Positions 10,453-24,050 of a DNA stretch of 64,000 bases are shown one piece after another. The notes under the pieces were generated by a model. It was not told the origin of the DNA. It saw only the letters and a list, made by a program, of their open reading frames with translations, and searched no databases. The stretch comes from Acestrorhynchus altus (Eukaryota; Chordata; Actinopteri; Characiformes; Acestrorhynchidae): assembly GCA_034509495.1 (NCBI GenBank), contig CM067524.1, positions 14,243,156 through 14,307,155 of the forward strand, read 5' to 3'. The position numbers were made by a program, and so were the translations under genes. The stretch's first letter is position 1. Every line of letters begins with the position of its first letter.

Positions 10453-13400
10453 TGTATATATATAAAACTGTAAATGGCTCACAAACTTTCAACCACCACT
10501 CTAACAGCCTACTACCTCAGACTTTTCCTCTGTGTTCTCGCCCATTCACAAACATTTTTAGATGAAAAACATGTAATTTCTTCTCTAGGGTGTGCTATGT
10601 TTTATAGTGTTTCTATTTCAAATTGTCCTTTTGTCCTTTCCTCAGCCTACCTGTCTGCCTACATGAAAAGACAACCACATTTATAGAGCATCAAGTGTAG
10701 CTTTCCAAAGTTATCATCTTATTTCAGCCGACTCCTCCCTTCCTCAGATGGAATTTGGGCTGGGACTGTAATGCTTTGTTTCCATTGCACATCAGTGTTG
10801 ACACCTCAGTAACTGCTCATTACCATACATATTAAAGGGCCCAAATTTTTTTTGTATTCTTCCAGTCCACATATAGTATACATGGGTTTATGTACCAAAA
10901 CAGTCATAATCTATTTGTATTTTGATAGTTTATTCTAATACTATTTATGTATTTTTTACTGCAACATAAAACAGCAATGTATATTTATTTATTTTAAAAA
11001 AGAAAAAAGAAAAATCTGTTTTCCCCTAATATGTGTCTTTTAAACTGAAATTGTGTTCTCCGGGAAAATTGATACTCTCTTATCAGTATTGAGTGGGGTT
11101 GATATGCTCAAAAATATCTCTTAACTACCTTTAGGTAGGAAAAATAATTGTGCTATATCTGCTGTAGATGTTTATTAAATTTTACTGCCCCTATGCTATC
11201 TTTTGGACTTCAATGACTTCTGGACTTAAGGAACTTTACAACCTTGTACCTTTTAGGGTATACTTAATGTTAAGGATACTTGAGGATATACTTATGACTT
11301 GTCTAGGAGTCAAATGTGTGACTGTTCAGTACACATTTTCCACGTAGTGTATGAGGGCTCTGAAATGACAGGAAATTTGCTAGTCTACTTGAGGTTTGGG
11401 CATTAAAAAAAATAAAGTCAATGAGAACTTTAGAGTATTAATCTAACAGAGCCAAGGACCAGCATCTGAATAACATTTATAGATATTTATATAAATAAAT
11501 GAAAAATATTTTAGACAGTTGTAGAAGGAGTACAGCTACTTCAAATGAGCTACTTCAAAAATGCTTAATTTGTTGTATTGTTTTGATCAGCAATATTCAG
11601 CAATATTTGTCTTTAGGACATTTTATATGTGAAGTATGTCATATGACTGTCTGGCTAACTGATTGTCTGACTGACCTGTCTGTACACTCTCCTCAGTGGC
11701 AAGATGCTAGTATAGACTTTGGTGCTTTTGCATTAATGACTTTGTGTTGTCCTTTTGTTTTTTAAATGTATTCTTCCATATTTTGAGATTCAGGTTGGAT
11801 CCAATTTAGATCTATGGTTATTTCTCCATAAATCAGGGTCACAAATGCTTTTCAGCCAGAGACCTTTTCCTATGTGTAACTTACCTTGTAGATGTAGGAA
11901 TACAATCAAACTGTTGAAGTGTTAAAAACAACAGGCAAATATGAGTTATCATTTTGATTTAATTGGAGCACAACATCATCTCCACAAATGAGAGGCTTCT
12001 GGCTCATCGTCCAGACTTAGGATGTAGAGACTGTTCTCTTCGTTGTATTTGAGAAAGTCTTTCTTTTTTTCTGGTAAAATAAGGGTGCTTTACAACTATA
12101 TGTATGTTGGTTAGCTTCATGGCCTTATTTCCTAGAATCCTGAGGCAGGTTACATTTTGTTTTGTTTTTTTAGTCTTTAACATTATTGTATGCAGTCTTA
12201 GTATTATTTCTATCTGGATTTCTATGTGGCTTACATCAAGTATAACTCTACAACTCTTTTGGTTTACATTGAAGTTGGGCCAGTAGAAGTGAAAGAGCGC
12301 TCATTCATCCAGCTTTAGCTCATTTAGCTTTTTCTCCAGTGTTCTGTATAAGTGTGGTGTCCTACAATGTAAACTATAAAGAACACCTGTAGACTTTACA
12401 GTGTATTCATATTTTAACACTAATCACTGAACCACTACTAGACAATTCAAATGGCTTTTTGTGTGTTGAACCTTCATCTGATATTTAAAACTGGTGACTG
12501 GCAGATGAACATGACCTTCACCTGTATCTCAATAACTCAGGGGGGCAATGAGACTTGTCATTTCCTATGCAGGCAGCTGAAATTCACCCAAGTGAGTGGA
12601 TTAAGGTGCAATAAGGTTCCGCTGGATGGTATACTTATATCAGGTTACAGGGGATAAGAAATTGAAACCCCTGACATTAAGCACAGGTTTACTTAACCAT
12701 AACCAAACACACTCGGATTTCTCATTTCCTGTCCAAAGTAGCAAATATAATAAATGGTTAATAACTATTTTGTAACATAATGTCTCAGCAGCATTTTGAC
12801 CTAATACATAATGACTTAATAATTCATATGTAGACCCACATATAATATAATTAGCTTTATAGTTGCATTGATATAATCCATGTACAAAAATTATATAACA
12901 CCAGTTTTGTATCATTTTCTTTTCAATGTTAGTCCACTGTGCTGATTCACATTTCCATCTCCATGCTAAAACAATGGAATCTTTCAAGGCCTTCCTTTCC
13001 CTCCTCTGCCCCACCTACAACATGATGAGGCAATGCATCCTGCAATACAATTCATTTTTTTCTTTTTGTTGAAGTCTGTTGCCTTCTCATAGAAAAGAAA
13101 TCTCCCAAAGATATGATATTTTTCAGTCATATCTTTAATTTATTGTCTTATATTTCATTACCATATGGGTTTATCCCTGACTGTTCTTATAGTTATTCTG
13201 ATAATCTGCACAGCACTTGAAGTGAAGAGGACAATTGCAGTATATAGGCAGTAATACAAGACATTTCAGGGCCTGCTACTTCAGTTCCCTGTCTCAGACA
13301 GTAACCTACTGCCTGCCAGATGGCCTCTCAGCACATTCCTGCAGGACGCTCCTACTGCTCCAAGCAGAAGATCCCCCATTTTCGCTGACGTGAGCCGGGC

Positions 13401-13690
13401 CTCATGCGAACCATTGTGACCCCAAAAGGAAGAGCAAAAAGTGAGCAACTTTTACCAGAAGTGTGCCTCCCCACAGTGCAGGAAGTCTCATCAGCATACT
13501 GCTCTCAAACAACTGAACCAGTGAACCTAAAAAGGGCTGCTTGTCTAAAAAATGTGCAGCTCATTGTTGTTGTTTTTTTTTTTTTGGCAGTTCTTGGTCT
13601 GGCGCATTAAACAAAGCCCTAAATGTAAATAGTACATTCAATGTCTTCATCATTGTTTCAGATAATTTTGTATAATTTATAATCATGTGT
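9340..13690. other. Intergenic DNA: no gene seen
   Basis: AT-rich sequence with a TA microsatellite at 10382-10464 (listed separately). Open frames of up to 142 codons (9519-9947 plus) are rich in repetitive, low-complexity codons and match no family I know. The stretch 9480-9600 (TTTCTTTATTTGTCTCCCAG) resembles the 3' tail of a LINE, but I cannot place it. Confidence 0.4.
10382..10464. repeat. (TA)n microsatellite
   Basis: About 80 bp of alternating TA with a single phase break near 10404 and a CTG interruption near 10452. Confidence 0.95.
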
Positions 13691-13699
13691 TTATAGCCT

Positions 13700-14020
13700 A
13701 TTTAATTCCATTTAAGGTCCTGCTTGTGACATATGATGCCTTCAATGGCCTGTTGCCCTCCTGCATTTGCTTCACTCCTGCACTTGCTGTACTCCTGCCC
13801 ACTCACTGAAGCCATCTGGTGCTGTTTTTTTAGTGGTTCCACTCTATAAACAGGGTACTTTGGGGACAGACCCTTCATTGTCATGGCCCCAGAGTTATGG
13901 AACACTCCTCCTGTATCTCTCTGACATTGCTCCTCTTTTACTTCTAAAATCCAGGTCAAAACGTTACACCCCCAAAGACCCTCCCTATTCATCCATCTTC
14001 TAATGACTTTATGGTTTGAT
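13700..14020 (+). pseudogene. LINE reverse transcriptase C-terminal fragment
   Basis: In shifting plus frames, FKVLLVTYDAFNGLLPS-like sequence is followed by LVVPLYKQGTLGTD, a WPQSYGTLL stretch and LLKSRSKRYTPKDP. This follows the standard fish L2/CR1-type ending (FK.LLLTYKALNGLAPSY ... VAPRLWNSLP ... FKSRLKT.LF). Frameshifted and truncated. Confidence 0.6.
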
Positions 14021-17000
14021 CCATTATCCTGTATGTGTTACTCTCTTGGTATTTTGTATATTTACATTTTATACACACATTTAAAGCAGTATTTTGTGAT
14101 AACTTTCTTGCTCCTGGACTCCTAAAACACTTCCCTAAAGAACAGGCATTACATATGCATTTGTGGACAAGCTGAGCACCTTTGTTAAGATGAAAATACA
14201 TTTAACTCACAATCATTCTCATTTGTATTCTTTTGTTTGAAATATACTTTTTCATACCATTTACAAAAACAAGAAAAAACAAAAACAAACACACCCACCC
14301 AAAGGAAACCAAAAAACTGTGTTATTAAAATATATATAAGAAGAAATTATTCATGACAGGGTAATGATATTCCAGATGAAAGTAAATAACCAATTTTCCA
14401 GAAAATGCTGGATCGACAACTAAAGACAACGGAAAGACAACAAACATGAACACAGGTTTGAAAACGCAAATGCAATGGTCCAAACACTAACAAAACATAA
14501 CAGAGAAAAAAAGGTAGCAGGAGTTATTTTTTTATACTGTTTCTACAGAAACCAGAGAATACTGTACAATTGTATCAGCTAGCTGCTATAAAGGCCCGAG
14601 TAGCAAAGTTAGCAAACTCAACCTTTCTCCGGTGCCAAGATTCCCTATCTAACATGCTCAAATTCAACACCAATTTAATTTGAAGTTAATCAACTGGTGA
14701 AAGTTTCACCAGTGCAGCCCTTGTCCCTAGATAGTAACACCAGCTAACATTAGCAAACGTTATCCACTTATCAAGTACCATCCTCAGCTATTTTCATCCC
14801 ATCCTCACCATACAAACACCTGTCAGCTGTTCTTTTAGCTCTGCCTGTATGTGTACCAGAGTTATTTAGTAATGTATTTGTTTTCTTCTCAGGAATAGCG
14901 TCTTTTATTTTTTTACCTTGTAAACACAAAGACATATTTCTCCCTTCTTCCCTTATTGATCTGTGTGTGCAGACAGTCGCAAAATAACATTTCAAAATAC
15001 CATTGCATGTTGTAATGTGTATAACTATGCGTGTGACGAATAAACGAACCTTTACCCTTGACCTTTCATGTTATCTCCCTTGCCCTGTCCCTTTCATTGT
15101 CCTGTGTATGAGAAAGAATACCACCTGCTGCTGATAGGCTGGAACAGTCAGGCCGAACACTAACCTTGTTACAGGTTCTACACATAACAACCTGAAAAAT
15201 ATGATTAATATTACATGTCTTACTTGAAATTAAGGCATATCTTTACTGGTTTCACCAAGCGAATTTTGTAAAACATATGTATTAGAAGGAATTTTGCTTA
15301 CAGATTTCTGTCTGTCCCCAGTGCTCCAAGTCCAAGAGTTGAAACATGATGAAACCTTATCTTCACACTCTGTGGCTGGGTCATCCAGTACACAAACCCA
15401 AATGCTAAACTAAACAAAATGTGCCCAGCATGGTGGAAATTACTCAACAAAGCATATTAACCCAGAAAATAAACTCTCCAGGTCTGAGAAAATAACACTA
15501 TGAAATGACCTGTCAGCTCAACCCAGTGTTTGGGTTTGAAATAACAATCCAGTAGTTTAAGGCCTCAGAACCATGGCCACACAACCAACCCCCTGTTCTC
15601 TCTCCTTTGTGGTGATCCAGCAATAAATAACTGGGAATATCTAACAATAGCTAACAATAGCTTAATTATAACATCTGGGTGCTGTATTGTTTCTTTTGCA
15701 ATAATCCATGTGAGCTATGATACTGTAGTGTGCTCTCCTGAAACGGGCTGGATGTCCAACATGTCTGGGCAGGATGGACTCTCTCTTGGATTTGGCTTCA
15801 GAAGCCAAAAGAAAAGGTTTTGTTTGTGTGTACTTACCTGAAGTCATACACAATGTTCACAGGTAAAATCTTCATATACATCTGGCCTTTTCCAAACCCT
15901 TGACAGGAAGATGACTGCAATTTACCATTTAATTCGTTTTCTGGTGTAGAACATAGGAGATCCGCTGTCATTTGCCTATAGCACATTGCCCAGAGGCAGT
16001 GTACACTAGCTGCATATTAAATGTTACTAACAGAAGAAGTCAGCTTCTGCCCCTTCATGGTGGTATGACGTTAGATAAGATCTTGCTTCAAACACATTAT
16101 GTTGACTGAAAGGCAAGCTGGAGCAAGGCAGGAGACATATTGAAGAAAACAGAGAGAGAATTCGACACTGCATTCTTGACATTTTCTCCATACACAGAAA
16201 ATATGGACATGCACACAGGGGAATATGGAGATACATTTTAGTGCTTCAGAATGCCTTCCTTTTTTTAGTAATATTATTATTTGCAGATCCAAGTGGATGG
16301 GAATGTTATGGTACAGTCAGTGACACCAGATCAGTCTGTATGTATCTATAACGAAGCATATATTCACTACCGTTAATTATTTTTAATTAATGTATTTTAA
16401 CATGGTCTGGAAGCTCTCCATGAAGAATGGGTCAATAGAAAATATGGACCAAAATTAATTGGAATTTAATCTTATGTCAATTTAAAACCATGTAAGAATT
16501 ATGTGGATTCTGGAAGAGGACACTTTAAACCTAATGCATGAAATCCAGATTTACTCAAATGCTACTCACACACAGCAAACAACTGCCGACTCTGCTGACT
16601 ACAGAAACCTTTTGGAGCAACAGTGACTATCTGAAACTTTATGTCAAATAATAGTTTGAAGCTAAGAACACACTTCTCTATCCACTGAGCCTCCACTCTA
16701 TTTCCAATACTGTGCTTGTGTTGCTGTACCGGTTTAACAACACCTGCTCCTAAACATCACAAATTGAAAACAGATTTTCTGGAGACATCCACGAGTCTGG
16801 CGTGAGGAATGGAAAAGACACTGCTTCTAGTTAAGTTTTCCAAACAGATAGTAAAATAGGCTCATTTATTCTGCTTAGTAAAAAGGGTAATTCGAGAAAG
16901 AGCAGGTTGCATATTTTTTCACCCATGTTTTGTCTAATAGTACTGAAGGTGTTTCATTTCACTTTGTGGCATCATTTGGTTTTGACAAAGTACAGGTTTT

Positions 17001-17990
17001 AAAGTAGAGGTATGTCAGAAATTTAATTGCACACCCCAAACTCCTCCTCATCAAGTAGTGGTCTCTGCAGAACAGAGGTAATGGGCATGTTTCAACCATC
17101 CAATCACACTTCAGAATGGAGAGTAGGAGTACTTCAACCATCCAATCATAATGAAGTGGAAGTTGATGAAGATTTTTTGTAAGAATTTTCTTAAAGCTAT
17201 GGTCCACCTATGCCTGCAGCTATTTTTTATTTATTTATTTATTTGGAAATGCCACTTAGTCCCAAACCCACTGGGACTCTCCTCCCGTCACATCCCATTG
17301 ATGCTCCTGACACTAGGAGTGCAAGCACATTACTGCTGCATTTTACTCAGAGTTTATTCCTGAAATTGAGATGGCTCGTTGTGGATACAGTGTGGCACCC
17401 CTGCTGTAAACAAACATGGATGCGGAGTGGAATTCAGCACATCACTGGTACTCACCTGAGTGAAATACAGTTTTACAAATAGCCACTCGGTTGCAAAGAT
17501 AAACAATAATTAATATATAGTATTAAATATAGCCCTTGACTGCAGGCATAGTTGGAGTATAGCTTTAAGAAAATGCCTATAAAAATCCATTGGAAAAACA
17601 TCTGCTGGAGAAAACATGCTAACTCACTCTATTCTGAACTGCGATTGGATGGAAGAACACCCACTTCTGTTCTGTAGAGACTCATTCTTCTCATCATCCC
17701 TAAATATACCCTCTTCTTTTTGCACCCAACTCCACCCCATCTCCTCCCTACTTATCTAGAGATCACCTCAGCTATACGGGGATTTGGCTTCACACAAATA
17801 CCATGAAGCCACTCCAAACTCCTGCTGAAAAAAATCACCTCCCCCTTCCATTATTGGTCTGAACTATCAAAAAATCTTTACCAAATCCAGAGGTTCATCA
17901 TTCTCATTTCTTTTTATTTTACAATCATGGCTATTCTTGGAACCAAACGTGGGCCTTCTATGGCATTGCATTCTAATGTAGGTTTAGGGT
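14021..17990. other. Intergenic DNA: no feature seen
   Basis: AT-rich sequence with short T- and A-rich runs and a TTTA run at 17223-17243. No recognisable gene, RNA or transposon block. Confidence 0.4.
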
Positions 17991-17991
17991 A

Positions 17992-18334
17992 GATTTTAGA
18001 GCATTACTGTGAGGATTTGATTGCTCTCAGCTACAAGGACATCTCCAGCTCCCAAGCTTATCCAAAGTATTGAATGTATCTTCACCATTCCAGAAAACAC
18101 AATTCCACTGCTCCACAGCTCAATACTGGAGGTTTTATATTCATTAGCCCATGCCTGTGTTAGGTGTAGTGCCATGGGTTCATGTTTACTTGCTCAATAG
18201 ATTCTATTCTATTCACATGGACTAGAGAAAAAACTGTGTGTGCATTTGCACATCTGTAACAATGGATGCAACTTAAAGTAGATGAATGTATTCATAGCAA
18301 GAGATGTTCTCAAACATTTGGACATACAGTCTTA
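17992..18334 (+). mobile_element. Family A DNA element, copy 2 (5'-truncated)
   Basis: Begins within the family at the GAGCATTACTGTGAGGATTT block and keeps CCACTGCTCCACAGCTCAAT. It reaches the terminal CAAACATTTGGACATACAGT. Confidence 0.75.
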
Positions 18335-19655
18335 GTTTCCATGCTGCCAAAACACCACAGAAGATGACCAAAATGAGAAGATGACCAACAGCATGTGTCC
18401 CACTCTTACCTAATGTACATTTATGGTGGACAAAAAGGGAAGGAAATTAGTTATATTAGTTAGTTAATCAGCTTGAATCTCCACTTCTACATAATAGTTC
18501 ATATTATGACAATACACCATATAATAACATGTTTTTTTTAGGACACTAAAAATCAGTAAAAAAATCAGTGTAATATGTGTTCATTGTCAGAATTCTACAT
18601 TTCTTCTCAGCTGAATGTCCCAACAACCATCTCAAAGGATGTGATCCATCATCATCTGACCTATATTACCTATAACCACATGATGAGCCAAAATCATAAA
18701 AACCTGTTCACGTCTGCTTCTGCTGCAAACTGATGAATCACCTTTATCCCCTGAGGACTACTTTCTCTGGAGCAATGCAGGATCAATTAGGGCTTGTTTC
18801 TTTTTTCCCCCTGGCTGGTGGTATGGTTCAGCCACGTGCACACCCGGTGCACTGCAGCGTCCTAATGTGTTATCCAGTTGGCTCAAATGACTTGAAACAA
18901 CAACGGTGTGTTTTTGCTGCTTGCCCCTGAACTGACGGGGCCCCTGGTGTTGGTGTCCATCTCCGAAGGCCGAAAACCCAGCACAGATACGTCGTTTATT
19001 TGGTACGTGAAAAATAAATGTCAGTCAATTTCAGCATTCTTGTACAGGAAATATGAAAGGGTGGAGAATGACCGGAGTGACCCAGAGTGAAAGTAATCTG
19101 AAGTGACAGAGCTGGATTGAAGCCCAGGGTTCTCGCTGGATTACACGTTAGCTTCTGTTTCCCACTTCAGTTGTGTAATCATCTGGATCTGTTTGAAAGA
19201 TAGCCTTTTATCATATTCTAGTTGGGGTAACTCTGTCACAATGAAATAAAACAGACTGAAGAAAAAATGTTATACTGGGTGTGTTAGTTTAGCAACACAT
19301 TTTTGAGTGTCTCTATATCAGTTTATCACATGGATGAAGTCATCGGGACACTTTAGCAAATGTTTAGACAAAAATTTAATGAACAGCATTTCTCATCATA
19401 TGCCAAATACAGCTGATCAGTCAAGACATGTTTCCCTTTTTCTCATTTGTACAGTACTTTAAAAAGGGAATAAAAATAAAAAACGTGACCTTTTTATACT
19501 TTTTTAGTCTAATTTCTGAAGCTAGATAGATAAAATGTTATTAAACACATGATTAAAAAATATGAGTTTTGTATTTATTTATTTATTGAGCAAAATAACC
19601 CAACAATAACTATCTGAGTCACTAAATAAAGTCATACATGGTATGTCCATTCAAA
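18335..19655. other. Intergenic DNA: no gene seen
   Basis: The part 18720-19100 is less AT-rich and looks single-copy, without repeats. It could hold regulatory DNA. Nothing coding is recognised. Confidence 0.35.
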
Positions 19656-19659
19656 GAGG

Positions 19660-20330
19660 CAATAGAGCTTAACAAAAGGATTTAAAAATTTGGGTCTGCA
19701 CTATGGGTTTGTGGAAGCGTACCATTCCTTGAAAATAGGATATTTTCAAAAACCTCAAAAGATCACCAGACTGGAAAAGATTAGAAATCCATTTCTTAAG
19801 TGTTAGTTAAGAAATTAAGGTAATTCAGCACCACCGCTGCTTTGCCAAGGAGTGGTTATTCGAAAAAAATCATTCCAAGGACACAGCAAATAATTTCATG
19901 GAAAGTCAAAAAGACCCCAGACCATCTTGCACATTGATGTTCCATTATTAGGCAAACATTAAACAAGGATGGTGTGCATGACAGTATAGTTTGTTCAAAA
20001 CCACATGGATAAGCTCAATGTCTATGGAAAGACTGTTCTGTAGATGAGTCCAAAATATGAAAAGTGTCCTGCTTGGAGAAAACAAAACACTGCATTTCAA
20101 CTTCAGAATCTCGTCCCAAATGTTAAACATGAGTGTGGACGTATCACGTTTTGGAGGCTACTTTGCTGCTACACATTTAGGACAGATTGCTATTAATAAT
20201 GGAAATATGATTTTTGAATTGTACTAGAATATTCTACAGGATAATGTCAGAGTATCTGTTCATGAACTGAAGTTTAAGCATAAGTAGGTAATGCAGCAAG
20301 ACAACAAACCTAAGCAAACCCTGACCCTAA
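19660..20330 (+). pseudogene. Tc1-like transposon relic, plus strand
   Basis: A long but heavily decayed Tc1 element. Recognisable DNA blocks in order are the early AAAGATCACCAGACTGGAAA region, AACACTGCATTTCAACTTCA (about 20086), GGAGGCTACTTTGCTGCTAC (the GGCFAA transposase block, about 20152) and TAATGCAGCAAGACAACAAA (the QQDN block, about 20288). Many substitutions and indels; no intact frame. Confidence 0.7.
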
Positions 20331-21362
20331 ATCTACAAAGTAATAATTAAATTTAATGCAAACTCATTTTTGTTTTTTACACTCATACTCCTTTTAGAAT
20401 TTAAGTGATTTTTCAACATTTTATGGTGATAAAGTACATTTTGCCAAAATTGGTTTCTGTGCCCCAGGTTGCTAAAAAAGTTCTGCTGTGTCTGTAACTC
20501 CACGTCAGTTAATGATGAAACAGAGATGACGTTAGTACAGGGTTGATCATTATCTACTAGAAATGTTTGGTTATTACTGTTAAAGGATGTCACACCCATT
20601 ATTGCAAAGCAGAGTAACAGACAATAAATCTATTGAAAGTTGGTCAATTTTACTTAGTTAATAAATGTAAAGCTATAATGTGTTGTGTTGTCCTGCATGG
20701 TTTGCTTAATTGTGCTCTCTTTATCTAGTTTTGGGGAGTATTTCTTCTTTGAAATATGTGCAAAAATTATAAACATTATAAAGGGTTTGCATTTTTTTGT
20801 AGCTTGTATTATACATTTTTGTAGTATATAGAAGTATATAATAATTTAAATATAGAATATTGTGTTGACCTCTTGCTAATATACTTGGTAGTATATTTTA
20901 TTCATGTTAATTCTGATGCATATTTTTGATAAATTTCGATAAAAAATCTTATTTGGTTAAAAAATTCATTAAACAGCATTGAAATAATTATTTTGTATTA
21001 ACTTGTATTTTTCTTAAGAATGCTAAAAATAGACCCTCGGCCTGTTACAACACAAGTTGTAACACTGCTCACCCTGCAGGTGTGGCTGAATTATTCATAA
21101 ATCATAGTTGCTCAAACAAGTTTAGGTTTTCATTTGTATGAGATTTATGTAGACATAAAAAAATAATAATTCTGCTGAAATACATAGAAATGTTTTGCAA
21201 AATCTACACTATGTTGTTCCCCACTTTCTTGTTTGTGACCCAATTAATGTAGTATATGTTTTAGGTCTGGGTTGTCTCTGTGGTTTTGTTTGAGTTTGGG
21301 ACAGTTTGGGAGTTTGGGATACCACATCACTTGTCATTCATCACTCATTTTATTGTTCCTGA

Positions 21363-21365
<3 letters not shown>
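20331..21365. other. Intergenic DNA: no feature seen
   Basis: Very AT-rich. A 9-bp perfect hairpin (TGTTACAAC / GTTGTAACA) occurs near 21043-21064. The 88-codon minus frame at 20333-20599 resembles nothing known. Confidence 0.4.
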
Positions 21366-21417
<52 letters not shown>

Positions 21418-21424
21418 TGTGTGT
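21366..21424. repeat. (GT)n microsatellite
   Basis: About 59 bp of GT with one GTAT interruption near 21410. Confidence 0.95.
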
Positions 21425-22052
21425 CTTATCCAGTGAGCATCTTAATTAGACCTGTCAGCGTGAACTCATTTTGGAGTTATAAAAACCAAAAAATGTCCAA
21501 AATCATAAATGCTTTTCTGAGTTCAGTAATTGTATAAGTTGTTATGTAAGTCTGTTACCAAATGGCAGACTTTATGAAGTGTGTTCATAATAATATTTAG
21601 ATCTCCCCTTTCCATACGAGATTCTTTGAAGGGAAGGTCATGGCCATGCAATGAAGGCTCACCTGCCAAGGTTGATGTCAAGGCATAAAGTTTTCATTTA
21701 ACATTTTTCCATGATTTATTTTATTATGTCATGTTTGTCAGGCTAATCTGTGAAGTTCCCCCAAAATGCAAGTGGAGGGTTCTGTAAAGTGAGGTTTTTA
21801 CTCATGAGCAGCCAACAGTGCAATTACAGCATAGAGAAAGTATGTGAGACACAGCAGCAGTAGTTGAGAATCACCGAGGAAAGAAATTCAGGGGGTTTTC
21901 TGCAGCGGTCTGCTGACTTATTTTAACCCATCTGCATCTATATGTCTGTCTGTCTGTCTATCTAGGTTTTCAAATGGTAGTGACAGTGAAGTACAAAATG
22001 TAAACTATGCAAAATTCAGGCCTACTGAAGTTTACTTCAATTAAATTTTGTC

Positions 22053-22382
22053 TGAAGTTCTTCATTCATTTTCCAAACCACAGGTGAGCTGGTGCCCAGC
22101 CAGCAACTCTGAGCACAAGGGTGGGAAACAACCCTAGATAGGGTGCTAATCCATCATAGGGCGCACACATGCACACACACAATGGGACACTTCAGAGTCA
22201 CCAATCATGCATGTCTTTGGACTGTGGGGGAAACCGGAGTACCTGGATTAAACCCACGCGAACATACAAACTCCACACAGAAACGTCCCAGGTCGCCTCA
22301 CCCGGGGATCAAACCCAGGTCCTTCTTGCTGTGAGGCAACAGCGCTATCTACTGCTCCACCGTGCTGCCCCGTGAAGTTCTT
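22053..22382 (-). mobile_element. tRNA-derived SINE with perfect target-site duplication
   Basis: Read on the minus strand from 22372, GGTGGAGCAGTAGATAGCGC is an A-box-like region and GGTTTGATCCC (about 22308-22318) is the B box of a tRNA promoter. The body contains the familiar CATGTCTTTGGACTGTGGG block. Both sides carry the identical 10-mer TGAAGTTCTT (22053-22062 and 22373-22382), a target-site duplication that fixes the insertion at 22063-22372. It depends on LINE machinery for movement. Confidence 0.88.
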
Positions 22383-22439
22383 GTAAAAAAAAATAATCCC
22401 TGAATTTTTTTACTGCTTATTCCTACTTTAAACATGATG

Positions 22440-22920
22440 TGCTCCAAATACAGATGTAGCATCTCTCATTATAGTGTCGGGTGTAATTGTGCAGCATATG
22501 TGAGGTTTTGGAGTTGTAGAGGTTATTAATGGTGTCCTGAGATACTCCATTCCATGCAGCTTGAATATTCTCACTCAGGTCCTGCGGATTGTATTGGTGG
22601 GTGGAGAGTTAATTGCATCCAATAGCATCACATTTTCAATTTCATTTTCAAGGACAGGTCTGGTGAAATGACAGGTCATGGTATAGTTACAGTGATTCAA
22701 TTCAAGCTCTTGAGACAGCAGCAGTACATGGAGTGTTGCCCTCTGAAATGCGTGTTCAGAAGACGTAGGGCTATTGGAGGCAGAACTTCATTTACATAAC
22801 ATAACTGGACATGTGATGTGTGACAACAGTCCATTGATCTCGGCACTGGCCATGGTGTCTCCACAAATGATTCATTGGTTGTCTCCACCAAGATAAAGTT
22901 AGGACTCACTAAAGATGACC
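22440..22920 (-). pseudogene. Tc1-like transposase relic, minus strand
   Basis: The minus strand gives DLSENIQAAWNGVSQDTINN, parallel to ELSENIQAVWDGLSPDTIRN at 1.7 kb. An ACCAAGATAAAGTTAGGACT stretch near 22887 matches the start of the same family. Frames are broken throughout. Confidence 0.6.
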
Positions 22921-22942
22921 CGCTGTAAATGTTTAAATTTTT

Positions 22943-22974
22943 AGTTTGTTTGAAATAAAGATTTCAAACAAACT
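22943..22974. repeat. Perfect 14-bp hairpin with 4-nt loop
   Basis: AGTTTGTTTGAAAT (22943-22956), loop AAAG, then ATTTCAAACAAACT (22961-22974). The right arm continues into a Tc1-type terminal sequence (CTCACTTTGTCATTGTGACG). Confidence 0.9.
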
Positions 22975-23037
22975 GTTCTCACTTTGTCATTGTGACGTTG
23001 ATACCAGTCTGGGTGAAATTTTTACAATATTCTAATT

Positions 23038-23500
23038 TTCTGAGAAAAAATTAAGAGACCGCTCCACATTACAGGAATGTGTTTTAGTAATAGAAACTTT
23101 TTTTTAAATTTTATTCTATAAAGCAACATTTCACACAAATTCTCAATAAAATATTATTATTTTGAGTAGAAATGAAAACCTCTGTTTCAGCTGATTGGGG
23201 AAACAGCCATGTGATTGGATGGTTGCCGGTTCGAATCCCTGAACTGTCAGGACCACGACTGAACTCCCTAACTGCTCCTCGGGTGCCGTGGATAGGGCTG
23301 CCCACTGCTCTGGGCATGTGTGCTCACTCTCCCCTAGTGTGTGAATTCACTAGTGTGTATGTACGTCACTGTGTGTGGATGAGTTAAATGTAGAGGACAG
23401 ATTGCCCTGCGTGCAGCACAGTGGGTCTATGTGCACCTTGCCTTCGAGAAGCAGATTTAAGGAATAACACTGGAGTGGTCTCTTAATTTTTTTCCAGAGC
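23038..23500. mobile_element. MITE with terminal inverted repeats, carrying a SINE
   Basis: AAAAAATTAAGAGACCGCTCC (about 23045-23064) at the left is mirrored by GGAGTGGTCTCTTAATTTTT at 23472-23491. The arms match over about 29 bp with few mismatches. Between them lies a SINE (23180-23440), so this is a nested insertion. Confidence 0.75.
23180..23440 (+). mobile_element. tRNA-derived SINE nested in the MITE
   Basis: A perfect tRNA B box, GGTTCGAATCC (23228-23238), is followed by the fish SINE body blocks GGTGCCGTGGATAGGGCTGC, CCACTGCTCTGGGCATGTGT and GAGTTAAATGTAGAGGACAG. The A box is decayed. Confidence 0.78.
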
Positions 23501-23511
23501 TATATATAAAC

Positions 23512-24045
23512 AGTGTATCTGGAAAGTATTCACAGTGCTTCACTTTTTCCACATTTTGTTATGTTTCAGCCTCATTCCAAAATGGATTAAATTCATTTCC
23601 CCCCTCAAATTTCTACACAAAACTCCATTTACCGATGATGGAGGCCACTGTGCTCATTGGACCTTCAGTGATGCAGTCATTTTTCTGTACTCTTCCTCAG
23701 AACTGCGTCTCCTGCAATCCTGTCTCAGAGGTCGACAGACAATTCCTTAGACTTCATGGTTTGGTTTGCGCTCTGACATGCACTGCCTACTATGGGACCT
23801 TATACAAACAGGTGTGTGCTTTTCCAAATCAAGTCCATTCAACTGAACTTACCACAGGTGTCCAATCAAGCTGTAGAAACATCTGAAGGATGATTAGTGG
23901 AAACTAGATGCTTAATTTTGAGTGTCATAACAAAAGCTGTGAATTCTTGTGTTATATTTTTGTGCTTTACTTTGAATAACTGGGGAAACATTTGAAAACA
24001 AACCTTTCTCACTTTATCATCATGTGTTACTGTGTGCACAATTGT
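23512..24045 (-). pseudogene. Tc1-like element (zebrafish Tdr-like), internally deleted
   Basis: The left end reads GTATCTGGAAAGTATTCACA then TTTTCCACATTTTGTTATGT, a terminal repeat typical of fish Tc1 elements. It jumps directly (about 23630) into the region encoding the transposase N-terminus on the minus strand (GATGGAGGCCACTGTGCTCA, CAATTCCTTAGACTTCATGG, CTCTGACATGCACTG). It ends in a decayed TTTGAAAACAAACC / TTTATCATCATG terminal block near 24000-24030. Most of the transposase gene, including the catalytic core, is absent. Confidence 0.82.
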
Positions 24046-24049
24046 GAGG

Positions 24050-24050
<1 letters not shown>

